Under the pieces are notes generated by a model, which was given only the letters and a program-made list of their open reading frames with translations, searched no databases and was not told the origin of the DNA. Both the position numbers and the translations under genes were made by a program. From the NCBI GenBank assembly GCA_963807735.1, contig CAWEDI010000036.1, forward strand, positions 1 to 64,000: 64,000 nucleotides of DNA, read 5' to 3'. Positions 1-7,558 of the stretch are shown in pieces; the stretch's first letter is position 1, and every line of letters starts with the position of its first letter. The DNA comes from Roseiarcus sp963807735 (lineage in GTDB: Bacteria; Pseudomonadota; Alphaproteobacteria; Rhizobiales; Beijerinckiaceae).

Positions 1-1188
1 GCCGCCGATCCGCGCGGCGCCGCGCGCTTGCGCCGGGAAGGCGAAGCATTGTGCGGTCGGCAGCGCCCAGAAATCGTAGCGCTGGTGGAAGCGCGCCAGG
101 CTCTCGTGCCAGCGGCTGCGGGTCTGCGAGGCGGCAGCGACCTCATAGGCGGTCAGCTTCAGCCCGTTCTCGATCTCGTAGGTCGCCGCCTCCGGCAGCC
201 CCTCCCGAGCGCTTTCGTAAAGCGGCAGCAGCGGCGCATTGTGCCACGACCGAAGCGTCAGGAAGGCGCGCCAAAGCGCCGCGAACGGAAACTCCGGTCG
301 CGCCTCCTCGACCACCGCGCCGAGGTCCTCGAACACGCGCATCGCCGAACGGGCAAGCGCCTGCACGCCGGGATCGAACGGGATCTCGCCGCCGAAATCG
401 CCGACCCAGGCGATCCTTGCGCCGCGGGCCTTCGCCGGCGGGGCGGGGTGGAACGCGCCGCCATCGCCCGGAGTCGACAGAGGCGCGGCCGGAGAGAAAC
501 CGGCCTGAACGGAAAACAGCAGCGCCAGGTCCTCGACGCTACGCGCCATCGGTCCGAGCACGCCGAGCGACGGCGTCCACAGGTCGAGCTCGGGGCGGGG
601 AATGCGGCCAAAGCTCGGGCGGAAGCCATAGACGTTGTTCCATCCCGCCGGATTGCGCAGGCTGCCGCCGACGTCGGAGCCGTCGGCGAGCGCGACCATC
701 CGCAACGCCAGCGCCACCGCCGCGCCGCTGGAGGAGCCGCCGGCCGACAGCCGATCGTCATAAGCGTTGCGGGTGATCCCGTAGACCGGATTGCCGGAAT
801 AGGAGCCGAGCGCGAACTCCGGCACGTTGGTCTTGCCGATGAAAATCGCCCCCGCCGCGCGCAGCCGCGCCGCCATCAGGCCGTCGGCGGCGGCGGGCGC
901 GTGGCCGAGCAGCGGCGAGCCCTTGGTCGTCGGCAAGCCGGTGACGTCTTCGATGTCCTTGATCGCCATCGGCAGGCCGTGCAGCGGCCCTCGCGCATCG
1001 GCGGCGTCCGCGGCTCGCGCCTCCGCCATCAGCGCGTCGCGCGAACGCAACGCGACGATCGCATTGTGTCGGGGATTCAGCGCCGCGATCCGATCGAGCG
1101 TCGCCGCCATCAGTTCGGCCGCCGAGAGGCGGCGGCCGGCGATCGCGCGCGCGAGTTCGCAGGCGCTTGTCTCCAACAGATCTGCCAT
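1..1188 (-). CDS. Amidase signature family protein (3' end beyond window)
   Basis: An open frame enters on the minus strand with an ATG at 1188 (MADLLETSACELARAI) and runs without a stop off the left edge, giving about 396 residues of an enzyme family that is usually 450-500 long. The amidase signature is plain: the catalytic lysine lies in HGLPMAIKDIEDVTG near residue 75, and the serine-rich loop GGSSSGAAVALA with a following GSDVGGSLRNPA supplies the Ser-cisSer-Lys triad. Such enzymes hydrolyse carboxylic amides in the cytoplasm; the substrate cannot be read from sequence. A GatA role is unlikely because no gatC or gatB is adjacent. The cupin gene upstream on the same strand ends 39 bases before it, so they may be co-transcribed. 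Confidence 0.9.
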   Translation of the reverse strand, partial: MADLLETSACELARAIAGRRLSAAELMAATLDRIAALNPRHNAIVALRSRDALMAEARAADAADARGPLHGLPMAIKDIEDVTGLPTTKGSPLLGHAPAAADGLMAARLRAAGAIFIGKTNVPEFALGSYSGNPVYGITRNAYDDRLSAGGSSSGAAVALALRMVALADGSDVGGSLRNPAGWNNVYGFRPSFGRIPRPELDLWTPSLGVLGPMARSVEDLALLFSVQAGFSPAAPLSTPGDGGAFHPAPPAKARGARIAWVGDFGGEIPFDPGVQALARSAMRVFEDLGAVVEEARPEFPFAALWRAFLTLRSWHNAPLLPLYESAREGLPEAATYEIENGLKLTAYEVAAASQTRSRWHESLARFHQRYDFWALPTAQCFAFPAQARGAARIGG

Positions 1189-1227
1189 CGATCCTAGATT
1201 GCGCCCGCATTGGCGCGCCGACAAGCC

Positions 1228-1680
1228 TCAACCGAGCGCCGGCGAGGCGCTCAAGCCGTCGCGTCGTCCGCGCAGACGGTGGAAGATCTTGCGCGCCAGC
1301 CGACGCGCCTCGATGAAGGGTCGCGGCAACACGCTGCGGCAGAACGCCAATTTGCGAACGAAGGTCTGCACCTCCCAGGTCGCGACCGCTCCGCGCGCGA
1401 AATGTATCGAATCGCCCGCGCCGTAGCGTCGCGGCGGCGCGCCGTCGATGGTGATAAGCACCTCGCCGTCGAGAAAATAAATCGTCTCGTCATAGCCGTA
1501 ACGCCAGGTAAAGCGGCCGGCGGTGCATTCCCAGAGAATAGTCGAGGCGGCGCGATCGTCGGAAAAGGCGAGAATCGCGAGCCGCGCTTGCGGATCGCCG
1601 CTTTCGATCCATTCCGGCCGGATCGGCGCCGTCATCATCGGCGCGTCCTTCATTTTATCGCGCACGAAATCGCCCAGCAT
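1228..1680 (-). CDS. Small single-domain cupin protein
   Basis: The 150-residue product has one cupin fold: residues about 40-110 include ILWECTAGRFTWRYGYDETIYFLDGEVLI and a second half with GAGDSIHFARGAVATWEV. This pattern resembles the Cupin_3 (DUF861, ureidoglycine aminohydrolase-like) group, where the domain binds a metal or a small ligand. The C-terminal 40 residues are basic and not part of the domain. It lies just upstream of the amidase in the same direction, so a link to amide or ureide metabolism is conceivable but is inference. Function is not established. Confidence 0.75.
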   Translation of the reverse strand: MLGDFVRDKMKDAPMMTAPIRPEWIESGDPQARLAILAFSDDRAASTILWECTAGRFTWRYGYDETIYFLDGEVLITIDGAPPRRYGAGDSIHFARGAVATWEVQTFVRKLAFCRSVLPRPFIEARRLARKIFHRLRGRRDGLSASPALG

Positions 1681-1800
1681 GTCCCGGCCTCCGGCTCCAG
1701 CTTACTTACTGTTTGTCGAAATCTTTATGGCCGGCCCCTGTCGTTGGCAAGTTGTTAAGCAAATTCATCCGCATTATCGCGGCGTTAAGACTAACGCAGC

Positions 1801-2571
1801 TCACCACACAGTATAGCCCGCGTCCGCCATGACGACCGCGCCCGTCATCACGCTGGCGGCGGGGGAGGCGAGGAACAGCGCGATCGCCGCGATCTCCTCG
1901 GGCTGCGCCATGCGGCCCATCGGCGTGAACTCCATCCAGGTCGAGAACATCGCCTGGTCCTCGGCGCTGCCGCGGGTCATCGCGGTGTCGACGTAGGTCG
2001 GCGCGATCGCGTTGATCCGCACGCCGCGCGCCGCCCATTCCGCCGCGAGGCTGCGGGTCATGTGATGAACCGCCGCCTTCGACGCATTGTAGTGGGTCTG
2101 CCGCTGCGGCTTGTTGGCGATGACGCCCGACATCGAGCCGATCGTGACGATCGCGCCGCGACCGCGGGCGAGCATGGCGCGGCCGAACGCGCGGCAGCAC
2201 CAGAACGCGCCATTGAGGTTGACGTCGAACATGCGCAGCCAGTCCGCGTCCGAGGTCGCCTCGGCGGGTCCGTCGGGCATGGCGATGCCGGCGTTGGCGA
2301 CGAGGATGTCGACCGGCGCCTCGGCGTTGAGCGCCTCGGCGAGCCGTTCGACCTCGGCCGAATTCGTCACGTCGAGCCGATGCGTCGCGGCGGCGACGCC
2401 CTTCGCCGCGAGCGCCGCGCGCCCCGTCTCGAGCACGGCGGGGTCGATGTCACAGAGGACAATCGCCGCGCCGTGCTCGGCGAGCGCTTCGGCGCAAGCG
2501 AGCCCGATGCCGCGCCCGCCGCCGGTGATGACCGCGCGCGAGCCGCGCATATCGAATTTCTCGCGATACAT
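1801..2571 (-). CDS. SDR family NAD(P)-dependent oxidoreductase
   Basis: A 256-residue classical short-chain dehydrogenase. The Rossmann glycine motif TGGGRGIG is at about 16-23, NAGIAM at about 93-98, the catalytic YNASK at 161-165 with the upstream serine in IGSMSG, and a C-terminal TGAVVMADAG. The start chosen is the ATG at 2571 because AGAGGG sits six bases upstream; a TTG five codons further up (2586) is possible. The gene follows another SDR by about 11 bases, so the two are probably one transcript. The substrate is unknown; the fold is typical of 3-oxoacyl-ACP reductase or sugar and alcohol dehydrogenases. Confidence 0.9.
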   Translation of the reverse strand: MYREKFDMRGSRAVITGGGRGIGLACAEALAEHGAAIVLCDIDPAVLETGRAALAAKGVAAATHRLDVTNSAEVERLAEALNAEAPVDILVANAGIAMPDGPAEATSDADWLRMFDVNLNGAFWCCRAFGRAMLARGRGAIVTIGSMSGVIANKPQRQTHYNASKAAVHHMTRSLAAEWAARGVRINAIAPTYVDTAMTRGSAEDQAMFSTWMEFTPMGRMAQPEEIAAIALFLASPAASVMTGAVVMADAGYTVW

Positions 2572-2582
2572 GCTTTCCCTCT

Positions 2583-3329
2583 TCAACGACCGCCGGAAAC
2601 GTCGAGCAGCGCGCCTGTGACGTAAGACGCCGCGTCGCTCAGCAACCAGCAGATCGCCGCGGCGACTTCCTCCGGGCGACCGGGGCGGCGCATTGGCGCG
2701 GTGGCGCCGAGCGTGTAGGCGCGCTCCGGCTCGCCGCCGCTGGCGTGAATGTCGGTGACGATCAGGCCGGGCCGGACGCCGTTGACGCGCACCGCCTCGT
2801 CGCCCAATTCGACCGACAGCCCCTTCACCAGAATGTCGAGCGCCGCCTTCGACCCGGCGTAGTCGACATAAAGGTTGGGCGAGCCGAGCCGGGCCGCGGC
2901 GGAGGAGACCACCACGATCGCCCCGCCCGGGCCGCCGAGCCGCGTCGATAGTCGCCGCGCCGCCTCGCGCGCCGTGAGGTAGGCGCCCAGCACATTGACC
3001 GAAAACACGCGCGCCATGCGTTCGGCGGACATTTCGACAAGCCGCGCGGTCGGCGCGACGACGCCCGCGTTGACCACGACCCCGCCAAGCGGCCCGAGCG
3101 CGGCGGCGTGCTCGAACATCGCCTCAACGTCGGCTTCGATCGCGACGTCGCCCTGGAGCGCCGCCGCCGCGCCGCCGTCGCGCGTGATCGCGTCGACCAC
3201 TTCGCGCGCCGCTGATTCGTCTTGCGCGTAATTCACCGCGACCCGCCATCCCTCTTTGGCCGCCGCGAGCGCGGTCGCGCGGCCGATGCCGCGCGATCCC
3301 CCGGTTACGAGCAACGTTTTGGCCGCCAT
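2583..3329 (-). CDS. SDR family oxidoreductase
   Basis: This 248-residue classical SDR begins MAAKTLLVTGGSRGIG (cofactor motif at 9-16), has NAGVV near 88, the catalytic tyrosine and lysine in YAGSK at 157-161 and VVSSAAAR before them. The C-terminus TGALLDVSGGR is the usual SDR end. It is similar in plan to its downstream neighbour but clearly diverged, so this is not a recent tandem duplication. It heads the two-gene SDR unit and is divergent from the CBS gene. The substrate is unknown; FabG-like or glucose-dehydrogenase-like reactions are typical. Confidence 0.9.
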   Translation of the reverse strand: MAAKTLLVTGGSRGIGRATALAAAKEGWRVAVNYAQDESAAREVVDAITRDGGAAAALQGDVAIEADVEAMFEHAAALGPLGGVVVNAGVVAPTARLVEMSAERMARVFSVNVLGAYLTAREAARRLSTRLGGPGGAIVVVSSAAARLGSPNLYVDYAGSKAALDILVKGLSVELGDEAVRVNGVRPGLIVTDIHASGGEPERAYTLGATAPMRRPGRPEEVAAAICWLLSDAASYVTGALLDVSGGR

Positions 3330-3459
3330 GCCAATTCGCCCAACTATTTTCCGCGCGCCGGCCGCGTCGTCGCAAGGACAACCCCTTGATCGCAGCAGCC
3401 GGGGGGCGCATCTTGAGCGAATAACGGCTTCAAGGGAAGGCCGCGCAAGGGAGGTAGAC

Positions 3460-3891
3460 ATGAACGTCGCGCAGATCCTCAAACAGAAGGGTCGGGACGT
3501 GCTGACCACGGCCCCGCACCACACGTTGCAACAAGCCTCGGAGTTGCTTGGTCGCCGCAAGGTCGGCGCGGTCATCGTCGCCGACGCGGCGGGCGCGGTG
3601 CTGGGCATCCTCTCGGAGCGCGACATCGTCCGCGCCATCGGCGCGCGCGGCGGCGAGGCGCTGCCCGAGCCGGTCTCCAAGCATATGACCCCCAATCCGA
3701 CGACGGTCGGCGAGGAAGCCGACATCGACGAATTGATGCAGCTTATGACCGCCGGGCGCTTCCGCCATCTCCCGGTGGTCGAGGGCGGCCGGCTGATCGG
3801 CGTCGTCTCGATCGGCGACATCGTCAAACATCATGTCGACGAACTTCACCAGGAACGCGATTCGCTGCGTGAGTACATCGCGTCTGCGTAG
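3460..3891 (+). CDS. CBS-pair domain protein
   Basis: The 143-residue protein consists almost entirely of two CBS motifs (residues about 10-65 and 75-130) forming one Bateman module: TTAPHHTLQQASELLGRRKVGAVIVAD then LGILSERDIVRAI, and MTPNPTTVGEEADIDELM then RHLPVVEGGRLIGVVSIGDIV. These modules bind adenine nucleotides and act as sensors. A strong GGGAGG ribosome site precedes the ATG at 3460. Stand-alone proteins of this type are common in alphaproteobacteria; the partner is unknown. Confidence 0.88.
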   Translation: MNVAQILKQKGRDVLTTAPHHTLQQASELLGRRKVGAVIVADAAGAVLGILSERDIVRAIGARGGEALPEPVSKHMTPNPTTVGEEADIDELMQLMTAGRFRHLPVVEGGRLIGVVSIGDIVKHHVDELHQERDSLREYIASA

Positions 3892-3964
3892 GGTGCGGCG
3901 CGCAGCGAAAGTTTAACCGACGCTGCGGTAGTCTGCCGGCCGGATGAACGGCCGGGGCGGGTGC

Positions 3965-4756
3965 ATGTCTGCGGAAACGTCAGCGCGGGTCGCCAGCGTC
4001 GATGGCCTGCGCGGGGTTTTGGCCGCGTTCGTGATGTTCGCCCATTTCGTCAACGACGCCGGCGACGGGCGCTATATCGGGCTCGCCAACCTCTGCGTGA
4101 TCGCGTTCTTTGTGATCTCCGGCTACGTTCTGACGCGGGGGTGGCGCGGCGCCTATCTCGGCTTCCTCGTGCGTCGCTTTGTGCGATTGTGGCCGCTGTT
4201 TGCGCTATGCCTCGCGTTCGGAGGCTGGCTGTCGATGAACCCGGCGCCGCTCAGCAACTACCTCTGGTATCCGCTGATGGGGATCGACCGGCAGGCGCCG
4301 CAGGACCCGGTCACCTGGTCGCTGTTTGTCGAGGCCTGGGCGATGCCGTTCATGCCGCTCATCATCTGGATCGGCCGGCGGCCGCGCCTGATGCTGCCGG
4401 CGATCGCGGCGTTGCTGCTCGGCCGGTTCTGGAGTCACGACCTCTATTACGGCGCGTTCTTCCTGATCGGCAGCCATCTCGCTGATCGCACGGCTTCCTC
4501 GGCGTTCCTTGAGAGCGCTCCCGTGCAATGGCTTGGTCGCATCTCCTACAGTCTCTATCTCTCGCATGTGCTGACGATGGGCGTGTTGAAGTTCCATTTG
4601 CCGGGCGCCTGGATCTATCTCGCGATCCCCTGCTGCCTGGCGGTCGCGCACGTCCTGTGCGAGGCGGTCGAGCGGCCGAGCATCTATCTCTCGCGCCGCG
4701 CCGGCCGGTGGGTCGAGCGCGCGCTCGGCGCTCGCGCCGCGTTGGCGCCGGCTTAA
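3965..4756 (+). CDS. Short acyltransferase 3 family membrane protein
   Basis: About 263 residues with roughly seven hydrophobic helices. The N-terminus carries SVDGLRGVLAAFVMFAHF, the hallmark of acyltransferase 3 (OafA/OpgC/NodX type) enzymes with the conserved arginine and histidine, followed by FFVISGYVLTRGW. The later SYSLYLSHV motif is also typical. These inner-membrane enzymes transfer acetyl or other acyl groups to surface polysaccharides. The protein is shorter than the usual 340-380 residues, so it is a compact version. ATG at 3965 follows a GGGGCGGG tract; an in-frame ATG at 3944 would add seven residues. It converges on the flagellar cluster. Confidence 0.85.
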   Translation: MSAETSARVASVDGLRGVLAAFVMFAHFVNDAGDGRYIGLANLCVIAFFVISGYVLTRGWRGAYLGFLVRRFVRLWPLFALCLAFGGWLSMNPAPLSNYLWYPLMGIDRQAPQDPVTWSLFVEAWAMPFMPLIIWIGRRPRLMLPAIAALLLGRFWSHDLYYGAFFLIGSHLADRTASSAFLESAPVQWLGRISYSLYLSHVLTMGVLKFHLPGAWIYLAIPCCLAVAHVLCEAVERPSIYLSRRAGRWVERALGARAALAPA

Positions 4757-4785
4757 AGGTCGGTCGCCTGCCTATCGGAGTTCGT

Positions 4786-4808
4786 CCCCTGGGCGCTAAC
4801 GCCAGGGG
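4786..4808. terminator. Hairpin between convergent genes
   Basis: CCCCTGG and CCAGGGG face each other around a short GC-rich loop, in the 176-base space between the convergent acyltransferase and flagellar cluster ends. It could act as a bidirectional terminator, though no T-run follows. The remainder of this interval shows no gene. Confidence 0.4.
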
Positions 4809-4932
4809 CCGCGAAGCCGCGCGCGCGATTCATGAACCGCCGGTTCCGTCGTGGCCGGGCGCGACGCCGAGAGCGCCTACGGCCTGTCTCCGGCATTCGC
4901 CGGCTTGAACCGAAGCCAACCGCGCAACTACA

Positions 4933-5397
4933 TCAGCTCTTGCCTTTCCCCGTTCCCTCGCTGTTGACGAGGAAGTTGCATTCGATGACGCCCATGTCGG
5001 TGATGACGGCGCCGCGCAGGCGGGTGTTGACCCGCTGGATCAGCGTCTCCGTCATCTTGCCGAGATCGAGCTTGTCGAGATGGGCGAAGTCGATCTTGTC
5101 GTCGCCGTAGATGTACTGGAACGTCTCGTCGACGACGAACGCCTCCGGCGGCGTCGGCAGCTTTTTGGCGGCCGCGAGATCGACGACATAGTTGAGCTGC
5201 ACGACGACATAACCCTTCACCGCGCCGTCGCGGATGATCGGTACGTTCAGCTCGCGGCTCTTGCGGGTCTCGAACGCCGCCGCCTCGGCCTTTTCGGCGG
5301 GCTTCTCCTCCTTCATTTTCATCACGTATTGGGCGGCGAAGCTCGCGCCGACCATCACTGCGCAGCACCAGATCGCGACGAACAGGGATTTCATCAT
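4933..5397 (-). CDS. Membrane-anchored FliL-like protein at the end of the flagellar cluster
   Basis: The 154-residue product has an N-terminal hydrophobic helix (residues 3-22), a charged Lys/Glu linker rich in MKMKEEKPAEKAE, and a soluble domain with strand-helix pattern (GYVVVQLNYVVDLAAAKKL, then a long helix DLGKMTETLIQRVNTRL). That plan recalls FliL, the stator-associated basal body protein, but a separate better fliL exists at 15845-16376, so this would be a second, divergent member or an unrelated anchor protein. It starts inside the stop of the upstream gene (ATGATGA overlap), the last gene of the minus-strand unit, indicating translational coupling and a flagellar role. Confidence 0.6.
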   Translation of the reverse strand: MMKSLFVAIWCCAVMVGASFAAQYVMKMKEEKPAEKAEAAAFETRKSRELNVPIIRDGAVKGYVVVQLNYVVDLAAAKKLPTPPEAFVVDETFQYIYGDDKIDFAHLDKLDLGKMTETLIQRVNTRLRGAVITDMGVIECNFLVNSEGTGKGKS

Positions 5398-5777
5398 CGC
5401 CGGTTCTCCCGCCAGACCTGATCGGAATAGGTGCCGTCGGATTGACCGTCGGAGATCGCGCGGGCGACGACTTCGGCGACGGTGCGCGCGGCTTTCAGCT
5501 TGGCGTTGAGCAGCCGCTGGTTGGCGTCGAGCTTGGCGAGCAGGCCCGAAAGCGCGGCGCGCAGACGAGGATGCGCGCGCAAGCCGGCGAGCGTCGGCGC
5601 CAGCCGGCTGAGCTCCAGCAGCCCCTGGCTCTTGCGCTGACTGTGCGCGCGATAGTCGATCGGACCGCGTCCCGCGAGATCCTCGGTTTCGCGCTCGACC
5701 GCGTCCGTCAGCCGCTCGATGGCGACGAGGATGAAGGGCAACGGGCTTGGCTCGCTCTTGCGCGGACGCGAATTCAT
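5394..5777 (-). CDS. Small helical protein, possible FlgN-type export chaperone
   Basis: A 127-residue, almost entirely helical protein with leucine- and arginine-rich heptads; the C-terminal region LNAKLKAARTVAEVVARAI followed by SDGTYS resembles the tail of FlgN-like chaperones, which deliver the hook-filament proteins FlgK and FlgL to the export gate. Its place after the rod-binding gene and before the FliL-like gene, overlapping both by four bases, supports a flagellar role. The identification rests on length, helix content and context rather than a diagnostic motif. Confidence 0.5.
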   Translation of the reverse strand: MNSRPRKSEPSPLPFILVAIERLTDAVERETEDLAGRGPIDYRAHSQRKSQGLLELSRLAPTLAGLRAHPRLRAALSGLLAKLDANQRLLNAKLKAARTVAEVVARAISDGQSDGTYSDQVWRENRR

Positions 5778-6334
5778 AGCGTCTGCTTCCGCGCGAACAG
5801 CACCGCGCCTTGCTCGATGTCCGCCCCGCTGGGGCTCGCCAGCGCATTGGCGCTCGCCTGCGCCGCGTCGGCTTGCGCCAGCCCGCGTGATTTCTCGGGC
5901 GCGAACAATTCGCCGCCGCCGGATTGCGGTTGATGACCGAAGAGATGCGAGGCGAGCCCCAGCCGTCCGGACGCGGCGATCTGATCGGCGACCCGCTCGG
6001 CCAGCATCGAGCGCCACATGTCGCCGGCGTAGCCTTCTCCGTAGGCGCTCGGCGTGTCCTTGGGCAGCATTTCGCCGATGAACTCGCTGAGCATGACCAA
6101 TTCGAGTTTCGTCTGCGCCTTGCTCGCGCGCGAGGCCGCGGCGACCGGCGCGTTGACAACCGTCGGCGTGGGCCGCGGCGGCGCCGTCGCGCTCAGCGCA
6201 GTCTCGAAATCCTTCGGCGGACCGGCGCCTTGTTGGCCGAGGGCGTTGAGCTTTGCGACGACGGCGGCGGCGCGCTGCGGATCGGCGGCGCGCGAGACTT
6301 CAAGGACGAGATCGGTGGAGGGCGCCAAACTCAT
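5774..6334 (-). CDS. Rod-binding protein (FlgJ N-terminal domain-like)
   Basis: A 186-residue protein whose centre (about 75-130: LELVMLSEFIGEMLPKD then GYAGDMWRSMLAERVADQIA) matches the rod-binding domain found in FlgJ, with no muramidase domain, as is usual in Rhizobiales. It should help assemble the rod in the periplasm. The N-terminal 70 residues are low-complexity Ala/Pro. ATG at 6334 is chosen; a TTG three codons upstream is also open. The four-base overlap with the next gene suggests coupling. Confidence 0.75.
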   Translation of the reverse strand: MSLAPSTDLVLEVSRAADPQRAAAVVAKLNALGQQGAGPPKDFETALSATAPPRPTPTVVNAPVAAASRASKAQTKLELVMLSEFIGEMLPKDTPSAYGEGYAGDMWRSMLAERVADQIAASGRLGLASHLFGHQPQSGGGELFAPEKSRGLAQADAAQASANALASPSGADIEQGAVLFARKQTL

Positions 6335-6383
6335 AACAGCCAACCTGGGCTTGCGGACGGTGGACCGCCAAGGACTGTCGCGT

Positions 6384-6785
6384 TCACGGCTTGCGCGGGG
6401 CTGTGCCGGCCGCCAGCGTCGCGTCGATGAGGTCTTCGAGCGTGCGGCGTTCGAAATCCGCGCGCCAGATCTCGCGCGCCGCGGCGAGACTTTTGTCCGC
6501 CAGTTTGGCGAGCCGCCCGTCGTCGAGCGCGCGTTTCTCCAGGCTCTTCTCCTGCGCGTCGGCGACCGCCATCTCGCGTTCGATCGAGCGAACGCGCCGA
6601 GATCCCGCCGCCGCCGCCGGCCCGAACGCCATGAGGCCCTCGCCCAGCGCCTGCAGCATCTCGGCGTGCGTCGCGGCGAGCTTCTCGCGCTCCTGCGCGG
6701 CCAGCGCCAGCCGCCACGTCGACATCTCGTGCATGCGCTTTCGCAGGCGCTCGATGCGCTCCATGCGTTTGATTTTGGCTTTCAA
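6384..6785 (-). CDS. fliJ: FliJ-like coiled-coil flagellar export protein
   Basis: 133 residues, nearly all predicted coiled coil (MERIERLRKRMHEMSTWRLALAAQEREKL and later long Arg/Glu/Ala heptads), matching the size and build of FliJ, the stalk that couples the FliI ATPase to FlhA. Primary sequence of FliJ is poorly conserved, so the name is from architecture and position directly after fliR. The start is TTG at 6785, supported by GGGGAG seven bases upstream; an ATG eight codons in is the alternative. Confidence 0.6.
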   Translation of the reverse strand: MKAKIKRMERIERLRKRMHEMSTWRLALAAQEREKLAATHAEMLQALGEGLMAFGPAAAAGSRRVRSIEREMAVADAQEKSLEKRALDDGRLAKLADKSLAAAREIWRADFERRTLEDLIDATLAAGTAPRKP

Positions 6786-6798
6786 CGCGACGCTCCCC

Positions 6799-7558
6799 TC
6801 AAACCGATCCGAGCCAGTTCGAAAACGCCGCCATGAACTGCCCGATCTCGCCGCGAATGCCGAGGTAGAGCAGGCCGAGGCCGCCGGCGACGACGAACGG
6901 CGGGGCGATGAAGAAGATCGCGATCTGCGGCGTCACTCGATTGATGAGCGCGAACGCGAAGTTCACGATCACCGAATAGAGAAAAAACGGCGAAGCGACG
7001 CGGACCGCCGCCAGGAAAGATTGACCGAGCACGCCGCCGATCTCGGCCAACGAACGCCGCGCGTCGAACGCGGCGCCGAACGGAAGCGCCGTATAGGAAT
7101 CGACGAGCGCGATCACGATCTGCCAATGAAAGTCGGCGACGAAGAGCATCGCCGTCGCCCCCAGGGTAATCAGGCTGGAAAGCGGGGGAAGCTGCTGGCT
7201 CGGGTCCAGTTCGACGCCAAACGGATTGGCGAGCCCGAGCAAGGTCGCGGACGCGAACGCCAGCGTCTCCAACGCGGCGAAGAACAGCCGCGCCATCACG
7301 CCGATCGAGCCGCCGGTGAGCAACTCCGACACGATGAGCCGCGTGACGCCGATCGGGTCGAGATCCTTCAGCCCGAGCTCGGCGCGCTGCAGCAGCATCG
7401 GCGCCAGCGCCAGCGTCGCGCCGACCGCGACGAACACCCGAATTTGCGTCGGGACGCGCGCATTGGCGACGCCCGGCGCGATCATCAGGCAACCGCCGAT
7501 GCGACAGAACAGCAGCAACACCGCCAGAAGAAGCGTCGAATTCGCCGGTGTCGTGCAT
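6799..7558 (-). pseudogene. fliR: Flagellar export protein FliR, frameshift at the second codon
   Basis: FliR is an integral membrane component of the flagellar type III export gate. The frame that carries the protein (LLLFCRIGGCLMIAPGVAN and so on, six or so membrane helices, ending NWLGSV) is open from a GTG at 7521, giving 240 residues. An ATG at 7558, directly abutting the flhA stop, is one base out of phase: removing one C after it yields a start MTTPANSTLLLAVLLLF and a product of about 252 residues, the usual FliR length. The 760-base span is 3n+1, in agreement. Either the true start is GTG 7521 or the sequence carries an extra base here. Confidence 0.85.

Noticed and set aside
28..1197. 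Long plus-strand open frame of 389 codons
   Set aside because: It is the antisense shadow of the amidase gene; composition is Arg/Ala-rich without any family pattern, as expected opposite a high-GC gene.
4933..6159. A single 408-codon protein on the minus strand
   Set aside because: Only the last 154 codons (from 5397) look like a protein; the first part is an out-of-frame shadow of two flagellar genes.
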